Assembly: GCF_963259705.1 (NCBI RefSeq)
Contig: NC_081844.1
Span: 49,895,501-49,959,500 of the forward strand
Length of the DNA stretch: 64,000 nucleotides
Origin: Myotis daubentonii
Lineage: Eukaryota; Chordata; Mammalia; Chiroptera; Vespertilionidae
Direction: 5' to 3'
Numbering within the stretch: position 1 is the first letter of the stretch; every line of letters begins with the position of its first letter. Made by a program: the position numbers and the translations under genes. Positions 46,200 to 55,995 of this stretch are shown here, piece after piece. The notes under the pieces were generated by a model. That model was not told the DNA's origin, did not search any database, and worked only from the letters and a program-made list of their open reading frames with translations.

Positions 46200-47042
46200 T
46201 TAAAGGATACCTTTCAGCGTTTCATATAATACTGGTTTGGTGGTGATGAACCCCTTTAGCTTTTCCTTATCTGTGAAGCTCTTTATCTGACCTTCAATTC
46301 TGAATGATAGCTTTGCTGGATAAAGTAATCTTGGTTGTAGGTTCTTGGTATTCATCACTTTGAATATTTCTTGCCATTCCCTTCTGGCCTGCAAAGTTTC
46401 TGTTGAGAAATCAGCTGACAGTCGTATGGGTATTCCCTTGTAGGTAACTGAGTTTCTTTCTCTTGCTGCTTTTAAGATTCTCTCTTTGTCTTTTGCTCTT
46501 GGCATTTTAATTATGATGTGTCTTGATGTGGTCCTCTTTGGATTCCTTTTGTTTGGGGTTCTCTGCGCCTCCTGGACCTGTAAGTCTATTTCTTTCACCA
46601 GGTGGGGAAAGTTTTCTGTCATTATTTCTTCAAATAGGTTTTCAATATCTTGCTCTCTCTCATCTTCTAGCACCCCTATAATTCTGATGTTGGTACGCTT
46701 GAAGCTGTCCCAGAGGCTCCTTACACTATCTTCGTATTTTCGGATTCTTTTTTCATTTTGCTTTTCCAGTTGGGTGTTTTTTGCTTCTTCGCATTTCAAA
46801 TCTTTGACTTGATTCTTGCGCTCCTCTGGTCTGCTGTTGGGTGTCTGTATAATATTCTTTATTTCAGTCAGTGTATGCTTAATTTCTAGTTGGTTCTTTA
46901 TCACAACATCGAGGGTCTCATTAGATTTCTTGAGGATCTCATTAAGTTTATCGGCAGTTTCTAGCAAATTATTGAAAGACCTTAAAAGTGCATTTTTTAG
47001 TTCTATATCCTCCATTTCTGTCATGTTTCTTTGTCTCCGCAT
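46200..47042 (-). CDS. Intact ORF1p of the HAL1-like element
   Basis: 280 codons with no internal stop. Role by family: trimeric single-strand nucleic-acid chaperone that coats its RNA. The start MRRQRNMTEMED matches the MGRQRN start of the other L1. The coiled coil is about residues 15-115. The RRM starts around TNIRIIGVLEDER, includes EEIMTENFPHL, then RHIIIKMPRAKDKERILKAA. The C-terminal domain is complete (IRLSADFSTETLQARREWQE, LYPAKLSFRIEGQIKSFTDK) and ends KGIL. Clearly distinct from the ORF1 at 39543: different coiled coil, no 14-residue repeats. Mobility would depend on ORF2p supplied by an L1. Confidence 0.93.
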   Translation of the reverse strand: MRRQRNMTEMEDIELKNALLRSFNNLLETADKLNEILKKSNETLDVVIKNQLEIKHTLTEIKNIIQTPNSRPEERKNQVKDLKCEEAKNTQLEKQNEKRIRKYEDSVRSLWDSFKRTNIRIIGVLEDEREQDIENLFEEIMTENFPHLVKEIDLQVQEAQRTPNKRNPKRTTSRHIIIKMPRAKDKERILKAARERNSVTYKGIPIRLSADFSTETLQARREWQEIFKVMNTKNLQPRLLYPAKLSFRIEGQIKSFTDKEKLKGFITTKPVLYETLKGIL

Positions 47043-47759
47043 TATTTATGCTTTCTTGGTGCACCCCCTTGTGGTCTTTGTGCGCAGTCTTGTTGTAGTT
47101 AAGCCTTGATTGTTGTAGTTAATACTGGGTGATTTGACCTCCAGGCTAACTTGCTATGAGAGTCAGCTGTGTCTGCAGCGGGAGAGCTTCTGTGCTAGAT
47201 CTCTAGGGCGGTGCTAATCTAGCGTTTGCCTGAGGCTATCTGGCAAATGCCTCAGTGCAGGGCTTGGGCGGGGTGGGTCCCCAGGGATCTACAGGGTGGG
47301 CGGAGCGAGCAGTTATGGCTGCTCTCAGTTCCGTCCCCAGGGGCTCTGCCTCACAGAGTCCCAGCAACCTCTGCAAACCTCGGAGAGAAAGCTGCCTTCG
47401 AGTTCCGACCGAAGCCAGACAGTCCCGCTTCTCCAGTTTGAGTCTGGGTCCCTAGAGACTCGGCCGGATCTGGAGCTCAGAGTCTGAAACTCCCTCCTGA
47501 TTGAAAACAACAACCGTGCCCTCCGCCGCCAGCCCGCTCAGCATGCACTCCGCACCTTAGTATTTCACTTCAGCACTGCACCTCCTCTGAATCTGGGTAT
47601 GATATTCTCTTTCCTCCTAGTTGTAGAATTTCCACTCAGTCAGCCTTCCTGTGGTTCTGGATGATGTCCGTTCCGTCTTTTAGTTGTATTTTTGAAGTAG
47701 TTGTTCAAGGCAGCAAACTCCAGCGTTAACCTATGCCGCCATCTTGGTTTCCAACTCTC
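47043..47759 (-). promoter_or_regulatory. 5' UTR of the HAL1-like element
   Basis: About 717 bp, GC-richer than the flanks (47200-47530). On the plus strand it ends CCGCCATCTTGGTTTCC, a YY1-type site at the extreme 5' end, as in the full-length L1. Likely holds the internal promoter. Overlapping plus-strand frames (62-71 codons) are GC artefacts. Confidence 0.75.
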
Positions 47760-47883
47760 GTACATAAATTTTTAAGAGCAATCTATGTGGAACAAACTTG
47801 AGTTGAAATCATAGGTTTGCCATATAGTAGTTGAGTGGCTTGGACAAGTTTTTTAACTCTCATTCATTTAAAATACCCTCACT

Positions 47884-48870
47884 TTTCAAATGGATCTACA
47901 TATAATGAGATACCACCTCACACCTGTCTGAATGGCTATTATCAACAAGACAAATAATAAGTAAAAAAAAAAGGAACCCTCATTCACTGTTGGTGGGAAT
48001 GAAAAGTGGTTCAGCCACTATGGAAAACAATATGGAGGTTCCTCAAAAAATTAAAAATAGAGTTACCATATGACCCAGCTACCCTGCTTCTGGGTATCTA
48101 CCTTGAAAATTTCAAAATGTTTATTCACAAAGATATATGCACCCTTATGTTCATTGCAGCATTATTCACAATGGTCAAGACATGGAAACAACCAAACTGT
48201 CTTTCAATAAATGATTGGATAAAGAAAATTTGGGCCCTAACTGGTTTGGCTCAGTGGATAGAGGCATCGGCCTGCGGACTGAAAGGTCCCAAGTTCAATT
48301 CCAGTCAAGGGCATGTACCTTGGTTGCGGGCACATCCTCAGTGGGGGATGTGCAGGAGGCAGCTGATCGATGTTGCTCTCTCATCGATGTTTCTAGCTCT
48401 CTATCCCTCTCCCTTCCTCTCTATAAAAAAATCAATAAAATATATTTTTTAAAAAAGAAAATTTGGTACAATTATACAATAAAATAATACTCAGCCATAA
48501 GAGGAAACACTACCATTTGTGACAACATAGATGGATCTTAAGAATATCATGCTAAGCAAAATTTCAGACAGAAAAAGTTAAAAACTATACAATTTCACTC
48601 ATATGTGAGATATAAAGTTGAAAGCAACAAATGAACGAACAAGAAAAAAACCTCACAGATATAGGTATGGTGGTTACCAGAGGAAAGGAGAGTAAGGGGG
48701 TAGTTAAGGGCAAAGGGTGTCAAATATATTGTCATGAAAGATGATTTGACTTTGGGTGGTGGGCACACAATGAAATATATAGATTTTATATCATAGAATT
48801 GTGCATTTTAAACTTATATAATCTCATTAAGCAATGTCACCCCAGTAAGTTTAATTTTTTAAAAAATAAA
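47884..48870 (+). mobile_element. Older L1 3' end, interrupted by a SINE
   Basis: Plus-strand ORF2 C-terminus and 3' UTR: the GGTGGGAATGAAAAG, CCAGCTACCCTGCTTCTGGG and CATTGCAGCATTATTCACAA phrases match the usual L1 end. One partial frame (48006-48452) runs from VQPLWKTIWRFLKKLKIELP into the SINE. It ends near ATTTTTTAAAAAATAAA. 5' truncated, moderately diverged. Confidence 0.85.
48234..48453 (+). mobile_element. Ves-type SINE inside L1
   Basis: GCCCTAACTGGTTTGGCTCA head, ATAGAGGCATCGGCC, B-box-like GTTCAATTCC, AGGCAGCTGATCGATG, and AAATCAATAAAATATA tail. Perfect duplication AAAGAAAATTTGG (48221-48233, 48454-48466) within the L1. Confidence 0.95.
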
Positions 48871-49652
48871 ATGGGTCTAAATAAAAATACCTACTCAACT
48901 GTGTTGTGGTGGTGATTGTATAGGATTAATACCTAATGAAGTCCTGGTATTTAATAAATTTTCAAAAATATTTGCAAAGACACCTTATTAAGCATTTGAA
49001 TCCACAATTTTATTAAGCAAATTTGGTTCTTGTCATAATTTTTATATTAAATATGCCCTGAAATTAATGAAGTTGAATTTTGATAACATATAGAAAATGA
49101 AAGAGAAAAGGGAAAGGAGAGCCTTTATTTCACTAAAATTTGGAGATTTAAATCACTGGACTGGGAGATTTTCTTGTCAAACTAAAACAAATTCAGATCT
49201 GAAGAAGAGACATTATTGGAAAAGACTATTGAAATAGAAGAAGTGTGACTATTGCAGTAGTGAACGTGTTTCAACCAAAAGATTTTGTCTCAAAGATTTG
49301 GCAGAAAAATGGTTTTCTTTTATAAGGAAAAGTAAACAAGGATAGAGAAGTCATAAGTGGGACAGTAGGGTGATCAGGTGGCATGTTTGGAGAGTTGAGC
49401 AGGAAATGTCTTTCTTTGCTGTCAGCCAATTCTCAGACGGAAACTTTGACAGTGGGAAGTATTGCTTCACATTCCATTATCTGCTTAAGCTCCCACTGCT
49501 TGCTTAAACACTATGGTGGGTCAAGTTTGGGATTCTGGAAAGAGAGAAATCTGCTAAAGATTGTTAAAGCCAAATCAATGGGCTTTTTGTCCAGATTAGT
49601 CAGTGGGTACAAAATTCAGCTAGTCACTGATGAGACAAAGAAGGAGAATTTG
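48871..49652. other. No gene recognised
   Basis: AT-rich to mixed sequence. The 119-codon frame from 49383 runs into the adjacent SINE and has no domain; treated as chance. Confidence 0.45.
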
Positions 49653-49740
49653 GCCCTAGCAGTTTGGCTCAGTCGTAAGAGCATCGGCACAGGTGGAACA
49701 AAGTGTCTCGGGTTCCATTCCTGGTCAAGGGCACGTACCT
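49653..49740 (+). mobile_element. SINE head only (3'-truncated)
   Basis: GCCCTAGCAGTTTGGCTCAG, AAGAGCATCGGCACAGG, B-box GGTTCCATTCC and GTCAAGGGCACGTACCT, then it stops with no body or tail. Retroposons normally lose the 5' end, so this 3' loss implies a later deletion or recombination. Confidence 0.8.
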
Positions 49741-51194
49741 GAAATAAACTATTGATCAAGTCCAACATAAGCATGGTTTCCAATTATAAAGTAAGTACAG
49801 AACTATGGATAAATATGAGCTTTAGAAAACTGAAACATGTTATTTTACATCCCAGTTTTAACCTTTTTATGTTTAACTTTCTTACCTTGGTAAGTAGCAG
49901 CATTTTTTCCCTTTCTTCATCTATCTTTAATAGATATGCCCACATCAATGCAAAATACTTCCTACATGACTAAATAGAGAATGCAAAAAGGGGCCTATAA
50001 CACTGTCAACAGTGGCATTTAAACTAATTCCCAGTTGACTTTATTGAATAACCAAGAGTAGATAACATAATAATCCTATTTGCAAGCTATTCACACTATT
50101 ATGAATAAAAGCCGTTAAAAAATTAGGCCTCATCTGCCTTGCTGACTTACGTAGCTTCAGAATTCATCTGAGTGCTTGCCACATAAAAGTAAGTCAATAA
50201 ATATTTGTGGCTGAATGAATACGCTTTTTAGCTTTCGAAATTGTTGCTGTCATCTGAAGAGTCTACATTGTGTAAGCTAATTTTCTGTCATTTCTTTATA
50301 TGTCCAGGGTCAGGTTTTGTCCACTAAACATACAATTGTAGCTCTGCCCCAAATTCGGTATTACTTCCCAACATATATAAATACTGCTGATGCTGTTTAT
50401 AATATATTTACTAAATATTTTACAACTGCTCATGTTATTACTATTATTACTATATATTCCTATGATGTTAATAAAGATGCTACAGCAGATAAAGATTGGT
50501 AAGGTCTTGTGAGTCTCTCAATGTACAGGTTTTCTCCTCCTGGATCATGTCTTATACTCTTTAGTCACAATAGATCATGTGAGGATCAAACTTAAGTATA
50601 GCCCTGTAGAGAAAGAAAGGAAGATGGGTCCTGTGAGATTTGGGATTAGTTTAGTAATCCATTAATTCAGGAGAGTTTTAATACAGAGGTGGACTGAGAC
50701 CGTTCATATGAGAATAGCTTGCCACCTACAGCATGAACACAAAGAATTATTGGATGTTCAAGTTTCTCCATCTCCACTCAGTTTGCTCAATGTCTGTAGC
50801 CAATGACTTTGAGCCTCACCCTTCTCCCATCAGTATCATTATGTTAGTGTAAGAAACTTGTTAGCATCGAATATAGAACTTGTGTTGCTACTTTGAGAAC
50901 CTCCTAATTTTAAGCTTGATTCTCAGTTGCATCTGCCCTGTGGCTTGAGATAAGAGTTTGTAAAATTGTTATGAAGACCTTTGGCTCTACACATGTGTTC
51001 TTAATGTTATTGTCATAGTTGTCAATTTGTCTTTGGTTTTCTATATATGTTCTCCAGGGTGTCAAGAAGTAACAGTTAATTCCACAACTACTATAAGCAT
51101 TTTTGTTACCATGTGTGTAGAAGAACCCCCAAACCACTCCTGGTTCAATGATGTATGAGGATTTCAGAACCCTCATAGTGTCATATTAACACTA
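49741..51194. other. No gene; AT-rich DNA
   Basis: No supported feature. 50170-50220 (GTGCTTGCCACATAAAAGTA, AGTCAATAAATATTTGTGGC) resembles an old mammalian SINE/LINE end. Short frames lack support. Confidence 0.45.
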
Positions 51195-51827
51195 CTAGAG
51201 GCCCGGTGCAGGGGAGGGACCATGGGAGGTTGGCCACCAGCCCCCAAGAAGGGAGCTGACCCTCGGCCCCCCTGGGAAAGGGACCATGTCTGCTGCCACC
51301 AACCCCTGGTTCCCTGTCCCAGCCCAGGCCCGAAGGCCCCAGCGGGGTTGGGAGAGGAGGCGATGGTCGCCAGGCATGGAAGGAATGGATGCCAGATGCC
51401 AACACTGCCATTGGCGCCCCACCACCACACGGTTCCCTGCCTCTCCTCCTCCTCCTTCCTTTGCTGCAGCTGCTGCCACCGCCGCCACCACCACCACCAC
51501 CACCACCACCACCACAGCGTGCAGGTGGCTCCCAGAGAAGGGAGAGGACAAGAGCGAGACAAACCCTTGTGTTGAGGGCTGACTTTCAATACAGGGAGGA
51601 AGCTGCTCTGCTATATATGAAACTCCAATCCAGAAGCAGGTCTCTACGAATGGTTTAGCACCAGGGGCTGATGGGGTTGGGGGGGGCGGGGGGGTGCTGC
51701 GGAAGGTTGGCTGTGACAATGCACTGACCACCAGGTACAGCTCCTGCTTTGAGCGTCTGCCCCCTGGTGGTCAGTGCGCATCATAGCGACTGATCGACTG
51801 GCCATTCCAATCATAAGAGTCACTTAG

Positions 51828-51830
<3 letters not shown>
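51195..51830 (-). mobile_element. Helitron, reverse, about 640 bp
   Basis: The plus strand starts CTAGAGGCCCGGTGCAGGGG, a Helitron 3' end in reverse with a degraded hairpin. The right part holds an inverted repeat (51721-51735 and 51763-51777) with CCACCAGGTACAGC and CCCCTGGTGGTCAGTG. The usual AATAAAAGG-type 5' end is replaced by a TA run at 51832. The interior has (CCA)n and G-runs. Long frames here (138, 178 codons, some poly-Trp or poly-Pro) come from the CCA repeat. Confidence 0.85.
51478..51515. repeat. (CCA)n microsatellite
   Basis: GCCGCCACCACCACCACC-type trinucleotide array inside the Helitron. It creates poly-His/Pro/Thr frames on plus and poly-Trp/Val on minus. Confidence 0.95.
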
Positions 51831-51831
<1 letters not shown>

Positions 51832-51878
<47 letters not shown>

Positions 51879-51882
51879 TATG
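51832..51882. repeat. (TA)n microsatellite at Helitron 5' edge
   Basis: About 20 TA units, then CACATATATATG. It lies exactly where the TATATAATAAAAGG-like Helitron start would be expected. Confidence 0.95.
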
Positions 51883-53987
51883 ATTTATTACAACAAAAGA
51901 CATTAAGTAAAATCAGCACATTGGGTGGAGTGTGATGGAAACCAGGCACAAGCTCCTCAGAGTCCTTTTCCAGTTGAGTCACCCACCTACTTAACTCCTC
52001 CAGCAACAAGTTGTGACAACACAGAGTTGTCTCCCAGGGGAGCTCATTAGAGACTCTGTTCCAGGGACTTTTATTGAGGGCTGGTCATGTAGGTGCTCAC
52101 TGTTTAGCCTGTACCAAAATTCCAGACTCCCAAAGGAAAGCAGGTGCTCAACGTAAAACTCATTGCTTGGTTTATCAAAATGTCAAATTGTATACCTTAA
52201 ATATACATTTTTTTTGTCAATTGTACCTCAATAAATCTTGGGGGAATGCATTTTGCTAAAACTATAGACACATTGAGCCTCTTTTAGCAGTTGTAGGAAT
52301 GAGAACCCTCCCGAAATCCAAATTTCCAGATGCCAGCTAAGAGCCAATCTTAGCAAGCAGGCCTTATTAGGGAGCAGCCTCAGTCCTGCTAGTTAATTGT
52401 TTTCTGCACCCACAATAACTAAGTGCATGGCCACTTGTTCTTCCAGATCTTGTTCTCAGTGTGCACTTTATCCCATAATCCTCCAGTGAAAATCTGAGTA
52501 ACTGATTTTATTCACATGCTAGGAATTACTTGTCTTTGATTTTCCCCTGACAAGGGAGTTATCCATGTATTCCTCAAATAAATGACACACAAAAAATCCC
52601 AGAATCCCATTTTAAACACCTTTTTGTTGAAGCCACTTTCAGTAGCAGTCACTATATCAATCAGGGCCCCACCAGGAAATAAATGGAATAATAAAAATTG
52701 AAATATGTCCAAGGGGAGGTATTCACAAAGAGCATAACTACAAAGGTTAGAGCAGATAGAACATGGAAGATTGTACAGAAACACAGAATTTCCAGCAGCA
52801 GAGATGTCAACAGCTTGGGGCCTAGGGAACAACAAGGCAGGATTTTCTGAGCCCAGAAAGAGAAAGCGTTACGTTAGACAGGCAACCTTAAGAGGAGCAC
52901 TGGCCTTCTGCTGAGGTCAGCCAGCCACTGGCAGCAAAGAAAAGAAACACCCTGACTCCCTCTCCTCTCTCCTTTATATCTCCTGCAGTAATGCTCATGA
53001 CCCAACCCAATTAGAAGTCAGAGAGCCTAAGATCTCATGGATAAAATCAATATCAGGTCAGTTTTCCAGGACATGGAACAATTTGAAAAAGTTTAGAGAG
53101 ATTGACTTGGAAGGGCAAACAGAAGATATTCAGCACAATGTCTAATTCATTTCCCACTTGCCAAGAATTCTGCCTCCTTTGATTCAAATACTTTTCTGAT
53201 ATCTCACTTCTTCAAAGAATAATTCTAAAATGAATTAAAAATAATGATTTTCCTTTCCTTTTTCTGTCTAAATCTTCAAGTCTTACCACTTATCACCCAT
53301 CAGTTTTCCCAAAATATACCATTAGAATGTCCTTCTGTATATTTTTAATTTGGCAGTTTTTCTTTCACTATTACCTTTTCCTACTTTTTTAGTGGTTTAG
53401 AGTGTCTTCATGGCCTTAATGACTACTCATGTCCTGCTATATAAAACATATCATGACTTTTAAAAGCTCCTAATTAGGAAGTACTCTATGTATTTTGCTA
53501 AATTAATACAATGTATTACTCAACATTCTGTGCATATAAAGATGGCATTAATGTATTTTCTTTCCTCCCTAAAGTCTAGCCCAGTAAAATGTTTAATAGA
53601 GAAAATAAAGCATTAGTTTCAATGGGCTGAGACTTTAGTCAGTTCTGCTGCATGCCAGAAGCACATCTTGATCAAAGAAACTACTCTCAATTTCAGCAAT
53701 ATTTCAGCTTGGAGGTGGTGACGTTTAGTACCTCTTCCAGGTTTAAGAGTCTGTTAGCTGATTTCAGTTCACAGTGTTAATAGACATTTTCCCTATCCCT
53801 CTCCTTAGTTGGGCAAATAAAGTACTTTCAAAAGGATGTAAGATTTCTGTCAGTTATTCAACAGATTTGAAGTGTCTAAAAGTCAGCTTGTCCAAAATCA
53901 ACTTATGTGATTCAATGCTACTGTTCAATTTTAAGTGTTAGGATTATAAAACAATCATGTCCCAAAACTGGCATTTCTTCATGATTC
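51883..53987. other. No gene; possible old interspersed repeat
   Basis: 52640-53150 has the style of a widespread ancient mammalian repeat (CTTCTGCTGAGGTCAGCCAG, GGGCAAACAGAAGATATTCA) that I cannot name with confidence. No coding frame supported. Confidence 0.4.
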
Positions 53988-54110
53988 CACTGTCGGTTTA
54001 GGCCCAATCCCACAGTAGGACATCCCCCGAGGGTCCCAGATTGGACAGGGTGCAGGATGGGCTGAGGGGACCCCCCCCCCAGTGCATGAATTTCATGCAC
54101 CGGCCTCTAG
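53988..54110 (+). mobile_element. Helitron 3' end fragment
   Basis: GTTTAGGCCCAATCCCACAG, a C-run, then GTGCATGAATTTCATGCAC hairpin and CGGCCTCTAG followed by T. The 5' part is missing. Confidence 0.88.
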
Positions 54111-54174
54111 TATATACATATATACTCTTTATTGCACCTAAGGCATGTACTTAATATTTTAGACTATATATGTT

Positions 54175-54647
54175 TTAGGGGCCCAGTGCACGGAATTTGT
54201 GCACAGGGGGTGGTCCCTTAGCCCAGCCTGCACCCTCTCCAATCCAGGAACTCTCAGGGGATATCTGACTCTTACTTAAAAAAAATAAGTGAGGCTCAGG
54301 CTACCTACCCGGTGGCACTGCAGTGGGTGGGCGCCATCGATTCCCCCACAGAGGGAGGCCCAGGCCAGCCAAGCGATCACACCCACACTTGTCACCTGCA
54401 GAGGGAGGCAACAGGTGGCAGGGGATGGGGGGAGCAGTGCTGCACAGATGGCAGCAGTGGCAGCGGTGGGGGGCAGGGGCAGGGCCAGCAGCCAGCAGTC
54501 AGGGGAAGAAAAGCCCCAATAGGCCCTGATCTCAGGCCAGGCCTAGGGACCCTACCTGAGGGGTCCTGGACTGTGAGAGAATGCAGGCCAGGCTGAGGGT
54601 ACCCTCCCCCCCGCCAGTGCTTTAATTTTCATGCACTGGGCCTCTAG
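54175..54647. mobile_element. Helitron unit bounded by two outward 3' ends
   Basis: The left end in reverse (TTAGGGGCCCAGTGCACGG then AATTTGTGCAC) is a minus-strand 3' terminus ending CTAA. The right end (AGTGCTTTAATTTTCATGCAC, GGGCCTCTAG, then T) is a plus-strand 3' terminus. No AATAAAAGG-type 5' end is visible between them. The interior is GC-rich with short tandem AGTGGCAGCGG-like phrases. Either two Helitrons fused head to head or one inserted in another with loss of both 5' ends. Confidence 0.85.
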
Positions 54648-54672
54648 TTTAAAAAAAAAAAAAAAAAAAAAC

Positions 54673-55840
54673 TAAAATCATCAAGGTTGATTTCAGGAGT
54701 GTGAAATAAAGCTTGGTCCACTTAATTGTCCAAGAACACAGGCTAGGTCATCATTCTTTGCACAACTATTGAACAAATAAATGTCTGTGCTAAGAAACTA
54801 CCAAAGCCAGATTTTAGAAATGTGTAAAATTAAAATTGGTTTCTTCTGATTTTCTCAATCACTTTTAGTGTATCCCTCAATGTATTAATGTTCTTACTTT
54901 TCTCTAATTTCCATGCTTAATTTTACATACAATGGTTTAATTTAGAAACTTAGTTGATAAATTGGCCATTTTACTATGTTCCTTTTTGTTACTTTGCATA
55001 TATCACATGGAAATACTGTTTCCTAATACTTTTAGAGGAAAAACGAATCCCCTCTTATGCTTATAGTCCCAGTTACCTGTATATATGTACATTTCAATAC
55101 ATACAAATACCTTTGAAAAATTCACATAACTGATTTGAATAGCAGCTCTTAGATAGTTAGTTCTCTATATAGATTTCAGTGACTTTTAGATATCTGTTTT
55201 CAGTAAATATATTTTCAGACATCTGAGGGGAAATAGAAATTTAAGGATAACTAAGTGGATTCTGAATTTCCTGCCATGACTGATGGGAAATCTGAAAACC
55301 AAAATAGTCAACAATAACTAAAACATTTTCTGTAAGAAAATGGTCAAAAAGCATGGTAAATTCAGGGAACATAAAAAGATCACTTCAAATACCATTAAAG
55401 AACTAAGAAGTATCTGTACCCAGAGCAGTTGGAGTGAGTCATACCCAGGTCTATCTTGAAGCCCAACTTAGCCTGCCCAGCACACATTCTCCTGACTTAA
55501 GCAGCTCAATTTCACAGTGGGGCTTGGCAACATTGAGATGCTATTAGGTCAATATGACAGAAAGCGAAAAGCATTCATTTTTTAAAAGGACAACTCAGCT
55601 CCCTCTTTTCTAGCTTTTGATGCTCCTAATAGGATTAAAAGGTCATGCCGTTCCTTCCATACAAGTATCAGGGGACTATAACTCTGTACCATCTCTGCTT
55701 TCTTGTTAGAGCACATTATGACCTTCCCTTTCCTTTCATCCTGTGAGTGGATAGCTATCTGAGTGCCTCTGTATAGGAGAATGTGTGAAAGAGTCCTTAC
55801 TAATGTGCATGTGTGTATAGTTGTCTTTGTATATTAGATA
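54673..55840. other. No gene; AT-rich DNA
   Basis: It follows an A-run (54651-54671). No frame, TIR or retroposon seen. Confidence 0.5.
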
Positions 55841-55847
55841 GCAAGAT

Positions 55848-55912
55848 GAAAGATAGATTGATAGATAAATAGACAGACAGACAGGTAGGTAGATAGATAG
55901 ATATAGATAGAT

Positions 55913-55975
<63 letters not shown>

Positions 55976-55995
55976 GATAGATAGATAGATAGACA
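55848..55995. repeat. (GATA)n tetranucleotide microsatellite
   Basis: Interrupted GATA/GACA array with a long pure (ATAG)n core at about 55915-55972. The reverse strand gives a repetitive Ser-Ile-Tyr-Leu frame of no significance. Confidence 0.97.

Larger units (their letters stand above)
45851..47759 (-). mobile_element. HAL1-like L1 derivative: 5' UTR, ORF1, 3' UTR, no ORF2
   Basis: A 1.91 kb retroelement flanked by the 14-bp duplication GTACATAAATTTTT (45837-45850, 47760-47773). The target TTTTT/AA suits the L1 endonuclease. On the minus strand it begins near GAAACCAAGATGGCGGCATA, has about 700 bp of 5' UTR, one intact ORF1 (47042-46200) and about 350 bp of 3' UTR (GAAGAAGAAG purine stretch, G-rich tract), ending AATAAAGATTTAATAAT. 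ORF2 is absent without trace. Half-L1 (HAL1) elements with this plan are known in mammals; this copy appears young. Confidence 0.93.

Noticed and set aside
51173..51731. Frames of 138 and 178 codons with poly-Trp/poly-Val runs
   Set aside because: They are produced by the (CCA)n repeat and GC-rich Helitron sequence, with no domain.
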